A DNA stretch of 64,000 nucleotides from Paragordius varius (lineage: Eukaryota; Nematomorpha): the NCBI GenBank assembly GCA_964247055.1, contig OZ176053.1, positions 4,588,001-4,652,000 of the forward strand, written 5' to 3'. The position numbers were made by a program, and so were the translations under genes. This document shows positions 1 to 11,255 of the stretch, piece by piece. The stretch's first letter is position 1, and each line of letters starts with the position of its first letter. The notes under the pieces are model-generated. The model saw only the letters and a program-made list of their open reading frames with translations, made no database searches and had not been told where the DNA came from.

Positions 1-186
1 TAAAAAATAGGTATTTTTTTATTTTTAAAAATATGAGTTATTTAGGGCAAATTTAAAAGGTTCGAGGATGATGTATATATCGATTTAAGATAATTTGAAA
101 AAACTCAAATATAAAAAAATTTATACAGTGAAGAAGGTTGAAGGGTTTCATCCATCGGCAACAAATGCGATCTATATATTTGTAAC

Positions 187-741
187 ATTTTACTCAAAGT
201 TGTTATCATTGTTATATTTGTATTTTTGGATTAAATTGAAAACGTGTCCTCCCAAATATTGACAATTGTTCTTCCGCAATAAAATAATCCCGTATCTTAC
301 TTCAAATTCGCCATGGATAAGTATTTTACAACCAGGATAAATTAATTCAACAAATTTATCGAATTCAAATGCATGAAATATTTGATAACCATCAGTAACT
401 GTCAAATACCGGTTTTCATGCGAAAAAGACTGTTTTATATAAAAAAAACTTGCCTGAGATTTTTCGAGTTCGGTTCCATATATATCAAATTTATGAATAT
501 GGGAATATCCAGATTTTAAAATATCCTTAGCCCAAAGTAGTTGTAAAAGTAATGGGCCTTTGAATGCTTGACATTCAACCAAATTTAAATCTGGCAATTG
601 ATTTATACGCTTATATTTGGAAATATCAAAAGATTCTGTAATGTCATAATGCATAGCTTCTTTAATAAGCTCATCACCTATAGATTTTCTATTTTTAGCC
701 CAAAGTTCATTTAAGAATAGATAAGTGCATAAAGCTGGCAT
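187..741 (-). CDS. RMI1: RMI1-like OB-fold subunit of the BLM/TOP3 dissolvasome, minimal form
   Basis: Single-exon ORF of 183 aa, ATG at 741, TAA at 187-189. RMI1 family proteins bind topoisomerase III and the BLM helicase in the nucleus and stimulate double Holliday junction dissolution. The N-terminal third looks like the helical DUF1767 segment. Residues about 60-175 match the RMI1 OB fold: a LTVTDGYQIFHAFEF strand, then YPGCKILIHGEFEVRYGIIL and a C-terminal QYLGGHV, which parallel the TDG, PGTKILIYG and LGG landmarks of vertebrate RMI1. Human RMI1 is about 625 aa with a second OB fold; this copy stops right after the first, as in budding yeast Rmi1 (about 240 aa). It lies head to head with the CCDC174 gene, with 197 nt between the start codons, so a shared promoter is likely. 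Family assignment is confident; a missed extra exon downstream cannot be excluded because the window edge is near. Confidence 0.85.
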
Positions 742-938
742 TTAAATTTAGGGATTTCAAAATATTAATTCATACATTATGTCATTTGCCAAATTTAAAT
801 GCACTCTTTGAATTCAATTATATCCACAGGAGTATTTATTTTAATATTATAAATCTTTTTACATAGTTTGAACATATTAAAAAGGATTATTTGCGGAAAA
901 AGGCACAGCAAAATGAATCAAAATGCAATACTGTCAAA
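742..938. promoter_or_regulatory. Short divergent intergenic region, putative bidirectional promoter
   Basis: The 197 nt between the RMI1 and CCDC174 start codons must contain both 5' UTRs and promoters unless unseen upstream exons exist. I see no clear TATA or initiator motif above the A+T background. The promoter role is inferred only from the head-to-head arrangement. Confidence 0.4.
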
Positions 939-1435
939 ATGGAATCAGAGGGACAAACATTAAATGTTATAATTAATAAACCCAAAGTAATATATTATTG
1001 AGATATTTATTTATAGGATAAAGAATTTAAAATGAAAGTCAGAAGTAAGGAAAGTAATTATCGAAGGAAAAAGGACGAAACAGAAGACGAAGATTATGAA
1101 GAGCAAAGAGTTATTCTTTCAAAGTATGATTCTTTAGTACTTGCCAATTTTATTTTTCAAAATTTATTATATTATTTTACTAGGAAACGTTTATTGGCAA
1201 AAAGCAAAGTTTATGATAAATTAACCCATACTCTCCCAAACGATGATATTAATTCACTCTACAGTGTTGATTTCCAAAGAAAATACTTGGAAAATGACGA
1301 TTCTGGCAAAGAGTTTATTTTTTAAAATTAAATATGTAATCAGAGAAGAATATAAAGAGTATCCAGATAAAGAGCTTAAAGTTTCTGAAGCAGTTCATTT
1401 TCAAGAAGTTTTTGGAGACGGTAATATCTTTAAAA

Positions 1436-1489
<54 letters not shown>

Positions 1490-4400
1490 CATTTTAAATG
1501 TCACAAACATATATCATATATGATTTGTCTAAATATATAATGTTACACTTAGGTTGGGCCTTTGATGTTTCAAAATATAATAACCAGCCCGAACGCTTAT
1601 CAATGCAGTTATTCATGATTATAAATATTAAATATATGTTTTAATCAAACCACTAAATTATGTAAAAGTATGATTTGGGTTTACTTTTAATAATATATTT
1701 TTTACTACTAATAAAAATTTACAAATTATAAAAAATTTTAATTTTATTCTGTTTAATTAAAGTTTTATTTTTTTATCATTTCCTTATACATATTTCACAT
1801 GATAAACATATTTATGGTTTATAAAACGGTCACATTTACGGTCATACATGCATTTATAACCGGTCCGGCCTAACCCAAATTTGAACCAATTTTGTTTTCT
1901 TAAATAATTTATTTTGCACTTTCAATATATTATATATATTTTCTCAGAGGCCCGAGAATTGGGAGTCGGTTATTACAAATTCAGTACGGATGAAGAAGAA
2001 CGTCAAAAACAGATGGCTGAATTCGAACGAATGGCTCGTGAGCGCGAACAAATTCGATCAAATAACCCTGAATTACAAGCTAAAATCCGTTTAAAATATC
2101 GGTATCCTTATAGTTTGAATATAAAATTTTTTATTTTTATTTACCGTTTTTAATATGATGTCATTAGTGTTTGAATCAGGGGTGTCCAACACAAATGGCT
2201 TTGAGGGCCGCATACACAAAATATGGACATTAACAAATATTTTATTAAAATTTAAACTTAAGACTGTAATAACTACTAGCTATTAATATAAATAATAATT
2301 ATTATTTCATTGCCGTGATTCGGCAAGACTTATTTTAAAATGTGTTATCAATTTTTACATGGATTTCGTAAAGTTTTGTATTTATTCTCGTGGGCTGCAG
2401 GGGTCGCATTCTGAAAACCCCTGAATTAATGTTTAAGCAAACTAGAATCCGATTAAAATATGTATATACCCTTATTTGAATATTTATTATTAATTTTGTA
2501 TTTCATTCAATTCCTTTTTATTAGGTAGCTAGCGTAAATCTCGTGCTGCTACGCAGCCCGAGGAAGTCCTTTGGCTTCTGGGGAGGGGGGGGGGGGTTCG
2601 ATGTTTTGGGTCTACCGGTTTTCCGGTACCAGATCACAAAGTTACATGAGGAATCAGTTTTTAGCGGGTAGCTCCTTACCCAGCAGCTATCATCAAAGAA
2701 ACGCCTGACTAAAATTTTTGCTTTTTAACAGGGAATACGTAGAATCCATATTGAATTTTTACTGTTTCATACCTAGGGCGAAAAATAGATTTAAAAAATT
2801 ATTTTTGTGGACTTTGTTTTTTGAAAAAAATGGCATTTTACGGGGGGGCGGGTAAAAAGAGGGCCTAAATCAAAAAAGTGATTCGAATATGTTCGGCGCA
2901 ATTGAAAATAAGTAAAGAAAAGTCATATTTGAAATTTGGTCCAACACGTTCTCCAGAAAATTGTCTCAAAGACTCGATTTTTGTGGACTTCTGTTTTCAA
3001 AAAAAACCCGTTTTTCACACGGGGTGAGCCCGAACTGGGGGCCTATTTCAAAAAAAAGGGCGAAGCTATTTTCGGGGCATTCATTAATAATTATATTTTT
3101 TCGAAGTTTGGATTTGAATGCTACCGGTTTTCCTGTACCAGATCACAAAGCCGGCATTTTCCATTTTTATAAATATATAGATTATGTTGAATTATAAGGC
3201 GTTTTTGAGGTTGGCGAGCTTATTGTTAGAAAAATATCTAATTATTTTTCGATTTTCTCTAATATGTTAATATCATTTTATTGTTTTCTATGGTTAAATT
3301 CACCCTTATAATTATTACATAAGTTTTTAAGAAATTGGGGTTTTAAATTCAATTCTGTTGTTATTTTTGATTGTGAAAATATAATATGTTCCCCGTCAAC
3401 TATTCATGTGCCGAGTGTTTATACTTAACTAGATTGAAAAAAATTGTTAAAATTTACCTTTTTAAAATTAATATAACTAAGGTAAATAAAATCTAATTAC
3501 ATTAAATATTTATATGGAAATAAGTTAGTATTAATGTAAATTCCCATTGGTACCATATTTTTTTTATTTTTATATGGATTCATACTATTTTTATAATACA
3601 GTGAAAAAGTGTTATCACACATGCAAAAACGTGATATAAAATATTTGACTGAAGAAAAGATTGAAATCCTAATTGATGCGCAAATTGATCGCGAACGCAG
3701 AAAGCGAGAGGACTTAATACGTATTTTTATAATTATTTTGTCACCGAAAAACAGAATATTATTATATACAAAATTATAAGGATGAAACGTTAATACTAAA
3801 AAATTATTTTTTTTAAAAAAAAGAACTTTTACACCTTGGATTTTTTTAGATAAACTTGATATTTAGATGATGGAATCTAATATACCTAACTTTATCTTTT
3901 ATTTTGCAATCTGAAACGATAAGCTATATACATAAAAAATCAAGATCAAAAAATATTTTTTTCGTTTATGCTATTTGTCTCTTTATAATTTCAATTTTTA
4001 TTGTAAAATATTTTGCTTTTAACTTTTTATTTTTTTAATTTTACCATTCAAGGGCGACTCATGGACGATAAGGAGGCATTTGAAGAATATAAAAAGGAAC
4101 ATCCTAGAGATTGGGACATTTATAAAATGCGAGATGAGTTACCGGAAGAACGAATCCTTGATATACCGAGACGGCCTAGCAAATGTAATAATACATTTAT
4201 TTTTTGAAAAACTTTGTGTAGGGATCGATTGTTTGACGGGTTAAAAAAATTATATCTTACTCTAACATCATATAAATGCTTACATAAACGCTCCTCATTA
4301 CCTGGCAATAGATGCTTTTTACTGTATAATGGTGTGTTGTACTAATATAAAGTGAATTTAACCATTTTAATTTGTTTTGGTGTCATAAAATAATTTTTTT

Positions 4401-6626
4401 TAGCAAAAAAAATAATCTTTAAATTATGTTTTTTGTTATATCTTGTGAGATTAACGAATGCATTCTAATTCGGTATTCAAATTACAATCATAAATTTTTT
4501 TATATTTGAAAAAAACGCAAATTATAGTTAACCAAGGTGAATGGGTCAAAAAACAAAGGGAAGAAAGAAACCCCGAATTCGCCCCGCCCACTGAACTTTA
4601 TAGTAATGATGGTAGAAATCGCCAAAATTATTCACCAGAACGTTACAGACGATCGCCATCATACACTCCCATGGATGGTATGTTTTTTTTAAATAAATTA
4701 AAAATTAAACTATTTGAAAAAAAAATGATAAAATTGGATATATATAAATCAAATTTCGTCCACTAAATTATCTGTTGTAAGATAGGAAAAAATTGTAATT
4801 CCGATCGTTTGTTCTTTTTGACGAATATTTTTTCCAATATATTTGTTACAATTTATCATGCATGATTAAGCTTTTATCTTACCTTAGAAATTTTTCAAAA
4901 TGTTAAACTATATGTACATTATCAAATAATTAAGATGGATGTTCGGTAATATACCATTTGCTTTCCAAGAGTGTCCTTAAATATTTCAAGTTGGTCCTTC
5001 AACATTTTTATTTTGTCTATACCTTCTACAATCAAATTATAAATCATACATTTGTCCTATCATTTTCTAACCCATTATCTTTATTGAACCTAAAATTTCT
5101 GTTCATTGATTTTTTTTCACTCAATAAAAGAATTAAAATTGTTTTAATATTAATTAGTTAAAAAATAAATAAGTTTTCTGGTTATTAATTGCATAGTTGA
5201 AAACATTAAAAAGCCAATATTGTTGCGTAAGAAAAATTGATTTAAACAAGTTTAAAAAATATAATATATAATAAATAATATATAGAAAATATGGTTAAAA
5301 AAGTTCAAAGATCAACTTTGTTTCAAGGAACAACATGATTTGTTTAAGAAACTATAAATGCGCTTTAACTTGTAGTGTTAAACACCTAAATTAGTTAATG
5401 CATGTTAAGCGGGAGTGAACGTACAATGTTCTTAAGAATATAAAAGTTTTGTAATGAATATGAATCATAATTTAAATAATCTCTTTTGACTACAATATCT
5501 TCATTCAACTTAAATTAGATCAATTACAACTTTTTACATTTAAAATAATAGTTTATTATTTATTAAAAGGGTTTAAACCAGCCGTGTTCAACACGCCTGC
5601 GGGCATGCGGCCTCCCAAAATATTTCAGAAGCCCACGAGAAATTATACAATAAATTTGTTCATTAAACATTTTTTCCTAATTTTGGAAGTGAACTAGCGA
5701 AAAATGCTAAAATCAATGGTAGTTTTACAGTCTTACGTTTAAAATCTGATAAAATATTTTTAAATGCTAATACAATCATAATGAAATACACATCATTGGG
5801 AAAATCACGGTTCAAGTGTCCATAAATAATATAGCCAAGGTTAGCAACCTGTTTGTCACAAAGGTTGACCCCTACCCCCCATTATTTGGGATGGATTGGA
5901 TCGATATATTATATATTTCACTTCCAAATAAATTATTTGCTCATAGTTTAATTAACACGGATAACATAAATGAATTCCCGTCCCATTAATAAAGATATTA
6001 GGTTAACATATTATGGTTTTACGCTAACTTAAAAAGATTAAGGGCCAACTTAAAGTATTCAAGGAACTTAAAGAAGTGTATAAGAATTCTCTTAAAATGT
6101 TTTAAAGACCAAGTTTAAGTGTTCAAGGACACTTTATGTGCAATTGGTGTATTTCGCATTTTTAAATATCCGAAAAAGAATTTTAAGCGATTGTTTATGC
6201 ATTATTTTTTAATTTTTAATAATTGAAAATTATATTTAGCGTTGTAAATTTGATATTGTTGATTGCTATAAAACTTGTTGTCTTTTTTAATATTTTCGTT
6301 TTGAGTTTCGAAATAAAAAACCGAAATATAAATTATTGGTCTTATCAGTTTTCGCAATTCTAATTACATAATTATATACAATAAATTAAAGTATATGATT
6401 TTCTTATAAGGATAAATGTTAGTTCTTTTACTTTTTATGTAAATTTTATTTTTACTGATTAGGTTCTAACTCAAATGAAATTTCTTACAGCACCCAAAAT
6501 AATTTCTCAACACGGTATAATAAAAGTCGTTCACATAAATCCAAATCTCGGTCCCCACCTGATTTAAGGCAAGAAAACGCCGATGATTTTATAACAAGTG
6601 CTTGTCGCATATCCCAAACACGTTAA
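939..6626 (+). CDS. CCDC174: CCDC174 homologue, nuclear splicing/EJC-associated coiled-coil protein
   Basis: Nine exons: 939-986, 1017-1123, 1184-1312, 1344-1420, 1948-2101, 3602-3720, 4053-4184, 4528-4677, 6463-6626; 359 aa, TAA at 6624. All junctions keep frame. CCDC174 is a nuclear protein linked to the exon junction complex factor eIF4A3. Family landmarks: a Lys/Glu-rich N-terminus with KSKVYDKL..DDINSLYSVDF, the central EARELGVGYYKF block (about residues 120-131) followed by a charged helix, and ERNPEFAPPTELY near residues 267-279. The C-terminus is Arg/Ser-rich (KSRSHKSKSRSP). Introns 1 and 3 are only 30 and 31 nt and intron 2 is 60 nt, while introns 4-8 are 332-1785 nt. In the last exon an alternative acceptor at 6491 also keeps phase but reads into an early stop, so the acceptor at 6461-6462 was chosen. 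AATAAA polyadenylation signal at 6656. The first ATG (939) is the least certain point. Confidence 0.85.
1438..1486. repeat. (TA)n microsatellite in CCDC174 intron 4
   Basis: Uninterrupted alternating T-A of about 45 nt, beginning 18 nt after the intron 4 donor at 1421. Similar shorter tracts occur at about 7741-7757, 10033-10057, 35718-35739 and 56107-56122. Confidence 0.95.
2177..2423. mobile_element. hAT-like MITE with CAGGGGTGTCC / CCCCTG ends
   Basis: A 247-bp stretch in CCDC174 intron 5 starts CAGGGGTGTCCAACACAAAT and ends ACCCCTG. The CAGGGGT-type terminus followed by CCAACA is typical of hAT superfamily non-autonomous elements. Relatives sit at about 5578-5875, 48178-49413 and 55534-55800. 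I could not find a clean 8-bp target duplication. Confidence 0.6.
2529..3181 (-). mobile_element. Helitron-like non-autonomous element, copy A
   Basis: Read on the minus strand it begins A|TCTATATATTTATAAAAATG and ends with the hairpin GCTGC-GTA-GCAGC, 12 nt, then CTAG. These are the hallmarks of Helitrons: 5' TC, 3' hairpin, CTRR end, insertion next to A. The base after CTAG here is C rather than the expected T. A run of about 13 G (plus strand, near 2584-2596) lies next to the hairpin. No protein domains are visible, so it is non-autonomous. Confidence 0.75.
5578..5875. mobile_element. Degenerate hAT-like MITE relic in the last CCDC174 intron
   Basis: CAGCCGTGTTCAACACG at the left and GGTTGACCCCTA at the right resemble the ends of the element at 2177-2423. 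The interior (CAATAAATTTG, TTACAGTCTTACGTTTAAAATCTGATAAAAT) matches the copy at 55534-55800. The boundaries are approximate. Confidence 0.4.
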
Positions 6627-7300
6627 TATATTATTGAAATTTATTATAGATGAATAATAAATAAATTTTTTAATATTTTTTGTATAAATTTAATGCGAAA
6701 ATATAGCAATATCCAAAATTTTCTTTCCATACAGTAGAGTTTTTATAACACTTGAAAATGTTTTTGATTCTATCTATGAGTATTAATTGTCTATATAAAA
6801 TATGAATGATCAATTACTGAAATGTCGGAATCGACTTATTTAAAACTCGGTGTCGGTACAAATCGTTATTGACTTGTATAACTACATGATTTTTTTAAAA
6901 AAATGTGCTTTGTTTTTATTAAAAATAATTCGTATAATACTTTAAAAGCCTTATTATATTAACATGATTCAAAAAAATAGTCATCGCATTCAATGATGAT
7001 AAACTATTTAAAATTTGACTACTTTCATATGGTTAATGTCTAGCGCAACATTAAAAATAATTTATTTTCGAATAATAGCAATGACTACTTTAGGGAAAAT
7101 AAAGATATCTGCTAAAAATCCTTAAACGAAGTCAAAAGCATGTTTTTGCTATATATAACCATATTTTGTGGTGTTCTTTTGATATTATATGTTTTGTTGA
7201 ATGAAGTAAAAGATTATATCAGCCTCAAAATATAAATATTAAACAGTATAGCTATTATTAATCATATCTGTTTCATTAAATTGGCTAAAACAATGCATAA
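6627..7300. other. Intergenic, nothing recognised
   Basis: A+T-rich sequence downstream of CCDC174. Apart from the AATAAA at 6656 I see no coding exon or repeat boundary. Confidence 0.5.
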
Positions 7301-7615
7301 CACTTCGATTCGAATTGGGGTATCTAAATACCCCAGACAATAGTTGAGTTGATTTTGCATTTTTTATATTACCTTATGCACACATGTCATGTTGGCTAAA
7401 TTTTTACCTTTAGCTTTTAGCTCTAAATAAGTAATATCAAGTATTTTTGAATGATTGTTTTTATATTTCGGTTGAATGTTGTTTAAGTGCAAACTTTTGC
7501 CATGATTTCAATTTATTCCATATTTTTTGAAATATTTAATTTTTAAACAAGGCTGGTGTATATATCCATCCCAATTCGAATCGAAGGACTGAAATGAATA
7601 TGTTGTTTCCAGGTG
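7301..7615. mobile_element. TTAA-flanked MITE with subterminal hairpins, copy 1 (shortened)
   Basis: Left end CACTTCGATTCGAATTGGGG preceded by ATAA, right end ...CCAGGTG followed by TTAA at 7616-7619. A subterminal GGGGTATCTAAATACCCC palindrome follows the left end. The family's full length is about 580 bp; this copy is internally deleted. Confidence 0.75.
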
Positions 7616-7756
7616 TTAAGTCTTTTAAAGATATGAAATTTTTTTATATTAATTGATTGTGGCGGCAGCGCTTTAAATGATAACCATGATTTTTTGAATT
7701 CATGGTGTCACAGTATAGACAAAAAATATGCTGATGAAATATATATATATATATAT

Positions 7757-8850
7757 AAAAGGGGATAATGTATCGGGGCCCCTACGAGTGATGTGAGAAA
7801 GTTATTTACACTTTTGTGGGAAGTGCTCCATATGAAAAAAATGGAAAAATTTGCGCACAATAAAATTTTTTTGACAAGCTAAATGCCTTTTATCCAATAT
7901 CATTAAAATATATCATAAACTTATATAAAGTAAAATAATATTTTTTAAAAAAATTTAATTTTTAGATGTGGGCTCCAAAAGTTGCGCTTTTTTCACTCTT
8001 CTAAAATGGGCTAGTTTTTTAAATACACGCAAAAATGCCGCTATTTTGAGATAAAAGGGTTAAATATAACCAATGGTATCTACTAAAATATTAAATGTAT
8101 ACTTTTTTGATGTCTTTAATTTTAACAATATTTGGAAGCGTACTTCGTACTATTTTGAGGCCTTCTAGAATTATAGCTAGATTTAAGATATTATAAAAAA
8201 ACACTGTTCAATTTGATAATACTGAACATCTCAATCGCTTCAAAATTTTAATATATTAAAACATTCGTTTGCTTTTTTGGAAAAAAAACACAATTTATTT
8301 TTAAAATACTTTAGAATACGAACAGATATTTTAATCAAAATTCTGAGGTGATAGAATGTTCGGCATCATCGAAATAGAAATGTTTCTATAATATTTTAAA
8401 ACGTTTTTACACCGTTTTTATAGGCCTCAAAATTGTATGAAGTACGCTTGAATCATTTACTAAAAATTGAATTTATGAAAAAGGTATGCATTTTTTTAAA
8501 GATGTTTTAAGTTGATACCAAAGTACAGCTTATATTTAACCTTTTTATCGCAAAACAGCGGCATTTTTGTGTTTATTTAAAGAAAACAAGCCCATTTTAG
8601 AAAGGCCAAAAAATCTGGGAGTTTCGGAGCCCACATCTAACAATTAAATTTGTTCAGAAATATTGTATTGCTTTTTACAGGTAGCTAATATGATATATTT
8701 CAATATTTTTTGGAATGAAGCATTTTCACAAAAAAAATTATTTAAAAAAACGTGCGCAAATTCTTCCATATGGAGGATTTACCACAAAGTGTAAATAACT
8801 TATCACTCGTAAAGAATTAAAAGCACCATCAAATACTATACATTTACCTA
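7757..8850. repeat. About 1.05-kb foldback (near-perfect long palindrome)
   Basis: The left arm (ATTTACACTTTTGTGG, GTGCTCCATATG, TTTGCGCAC, GATGTGGGCTCC, AAAATGCCGCT in order) recurs in reverse complement and reverse order in the right arm (AGCGGCATTTTTG, GAGCCCACATC, GTGCGCAAA, CATATGGAG, CCACAAAGTGTAAAT), with the centre near 8300. Arms are about 500 bp. Partial copies lie at 9255-10855, 12440-13075, 33720-35700, 46020-47860, 47860-49520 and 62880-63850. No ORF is supported. Confidence 0.7.
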
Positions 8851-9254
8851 TCGATTCTATATATTTCGTCTGGATATTTGTTTATACACCGATTTTATAC
8901 AGAAAGTTGAGACGAGGTTTTAACTTTTTCCATGACCTTGTGAAAAAAGTCCTTGTGAAGTATATGTTTTTAGAGAATGCGAAAATTGGCTTCTGCTGTT
9001 TATTCATCAAAAGTTATCCAACCAACACCGAAAATTCTATTATCAGTTACGTTAATTAAATTTAGTGTCGCCTGAATCTAATATAAAGTCAAAGTTTAAA
9101 CAAGGAAAAATTTTCTAATGACTATAGGTAAAATCATCTGCAAGCGTAACGCATAAAAATTTGAATTCTTATTTAGAAATTATAAAAACATGTAGTCAAG
9201 TAAAATATCAAAATGATGTGGAGATCGCCGTAAAATCTTATATCATGATGCTTT

Positions 9255-10855
9255 AATTTTTGGGGCTTACGAGTCATTTAAAGAGGTTATTTTAATTTTT
9301 GTAGTCATTGCTCCATTCGAAAAATAGCAAAATATGCACACATTACGATAATTTTTTTATTAGAATCTAATATTCCATCCCAAATTTTATTATTAAATAT
9401 TAAAAAATCTAAGGGTGTTTTCTTTTTTACTAATATAACTGAAAATTTATATTGGGCCAATTTTAAATTATCCACAGTTTTTTTAGGCTGTGTATTAAAA
9501 AAATATTTTTTAAATATGTAATTTAAAGCCACTTCAAATTTAACCGCCATTGTTTTCTTTTGATTTACACTTGAATACAAGTAATAACTATAGTCCTTCG
9601 ATACCAAATGGAAGAGTTGACGAGAGCAGGGCTGATTTATAAAAAAATATTGAATAAACCATTTCAACAGTTTGCTCTTAAATGACATTGATGCACCAAA
9701 TATATAAATTCATATTTAAAATGGGCCAAATTTTTATTATTTTGCTGATAAACTTGAATGCAAAAATTGAGGCAACTGTGTGCATTAAGTATAAAATAAG
9801 AAACTTCTGTCTAGTTTAGTTTTTAACTGTCATTTAAAAAATAATGTTTAGCGTTATAATCTTAAATGAAATTTTTCGCTATACCGTAGAATCGAAGTAG
9901 TTTCATATGGGAGTTTTTTATCAAAAATATTTATAATTTGGCTTATTTGGGTTATTTTATAAGATAAGTGCAAATAAAATTATATACATCCGCTTTGGGA
10001 GCAAAAAATATTAATTTTAACCTAGGGTCCAGTATATATATATATATATATATATATCAAAAATATATATATAGCAGCAAGTTTTTCATATTTATTTATT
10101 AGATCAGCTGTTTGTTAAAATCGGATTTTGTAGCCAGCCTAATATCGCACTCTAGATGTTAGAGTCCGTAAAACAGAAGTATCTACAGGCGAGGAAGGTT
10201 TTGAAATTAAATTTAAACAAAACAACTTTTTGGAAAGTAGTTTATCTACAAGTTTAGGTTTGATGTCAAAAACTTAAATAAAATGTTTTGGCCTACGAAA
10301 GATGAAAAAAGCATCAAAAAACTTTATTGATCTTGAAAAATACATAAAATTTGATGATATTAAAAATTTTTGCCCTCAAATTTGGATTAAATAAATATGT
10401 GCTTTTCGCCATAAATTTAAAAGTATGATAATTAAAATTATTTAAAACCGTGAGTCAAATTGTATCGAAAAGTATGAAGTACGCTTCTACGAAATTTAGC
10501 TAAAAAATAAATTATTGAATAAAGTATGCATTCTTTCAAAATGTTTATAATACCATAATCTAGCATATATTAAAAAAATATATTGAAATCTTGGCATTTT
10601 TCCATTTACTATCCCATTTCAGAAGAACGAAACAATTTGGGGCATTTGGAACCACATCCAAAAATTAATTTAAAAAATTTTGTTTTGCTTTCCAAAAATA
10701 GTATATCATATATACTGATGATATTTTTTGGAATAAAGCGTTAAGCTTTTAACACAAAAATTTAATATTATGTGCGCTGATTTTGCGTTTTTTTGATATC
10801 GATCGAACACCAAAATGCTAATACCTTCTTAAATGAGGCGTAGGTCCGAAAAATC
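9255..10855. repeat. Diverged foldback-family copy
   Basis: Left end GGGGCTTACGAGTCATTTAAAGAGG and right end TTCTTAAATGAGGCGTAGGTCC are imperfect inverted repeats. The interior has family words such as ATGAAGTACGCTT and GGGGCATTTGGAACCACATC. A 127-codon minus-strand ORF at 9305-9688 lies inside; it has no recognisable domain and I treat it as chance. Confidence 0.5.
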
Positions 10856-11255
10856 ATCAGGAGAGTTTTATAACTTTTATTTATCAGAATATATATATAT
10901 ATTATCAAGATATTTTTACGCAACCGATGTAGGACGCAGTATTACTATGTTAGAAATTGTGGTGTAGCATGATTTATTTTGTTAACATAAATTATACAAT
11001 ACACTTAATTTTATTTACAAATAAGTGTTATTGATAATCAAGTCATTATTTTTATTGTGTATTTATTAATTTGCTATTGCAGATATATCTATATTTACCA
11101 CATTAGGCTAGATAATCTTATGTTGTGCAAGTTATACCCTTATTCCAAAAATATTACATCATAAACTACATTTAAAAGCTAAGTAATATATATATACTAA
11201 ATTTTAATTTAAAATTATGGGTTAAAAACTTTTAAATTTTTGGACCCGCCTAAAA

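Noticed and set aside
2936..3197. Open frames of about 78 codons
   Set aside because: They lie inside Helitron copy A and recur in every copy of the repeat with shifting frames; repeat by-products, not genes.
9305..9688. 127-codon minus-strand ORF
   Set aside because: Lys/Phe/Ile/Tyr-rich translation of A+T DNA inside a foldback relic; no domain, no conserved motif, no splice context.
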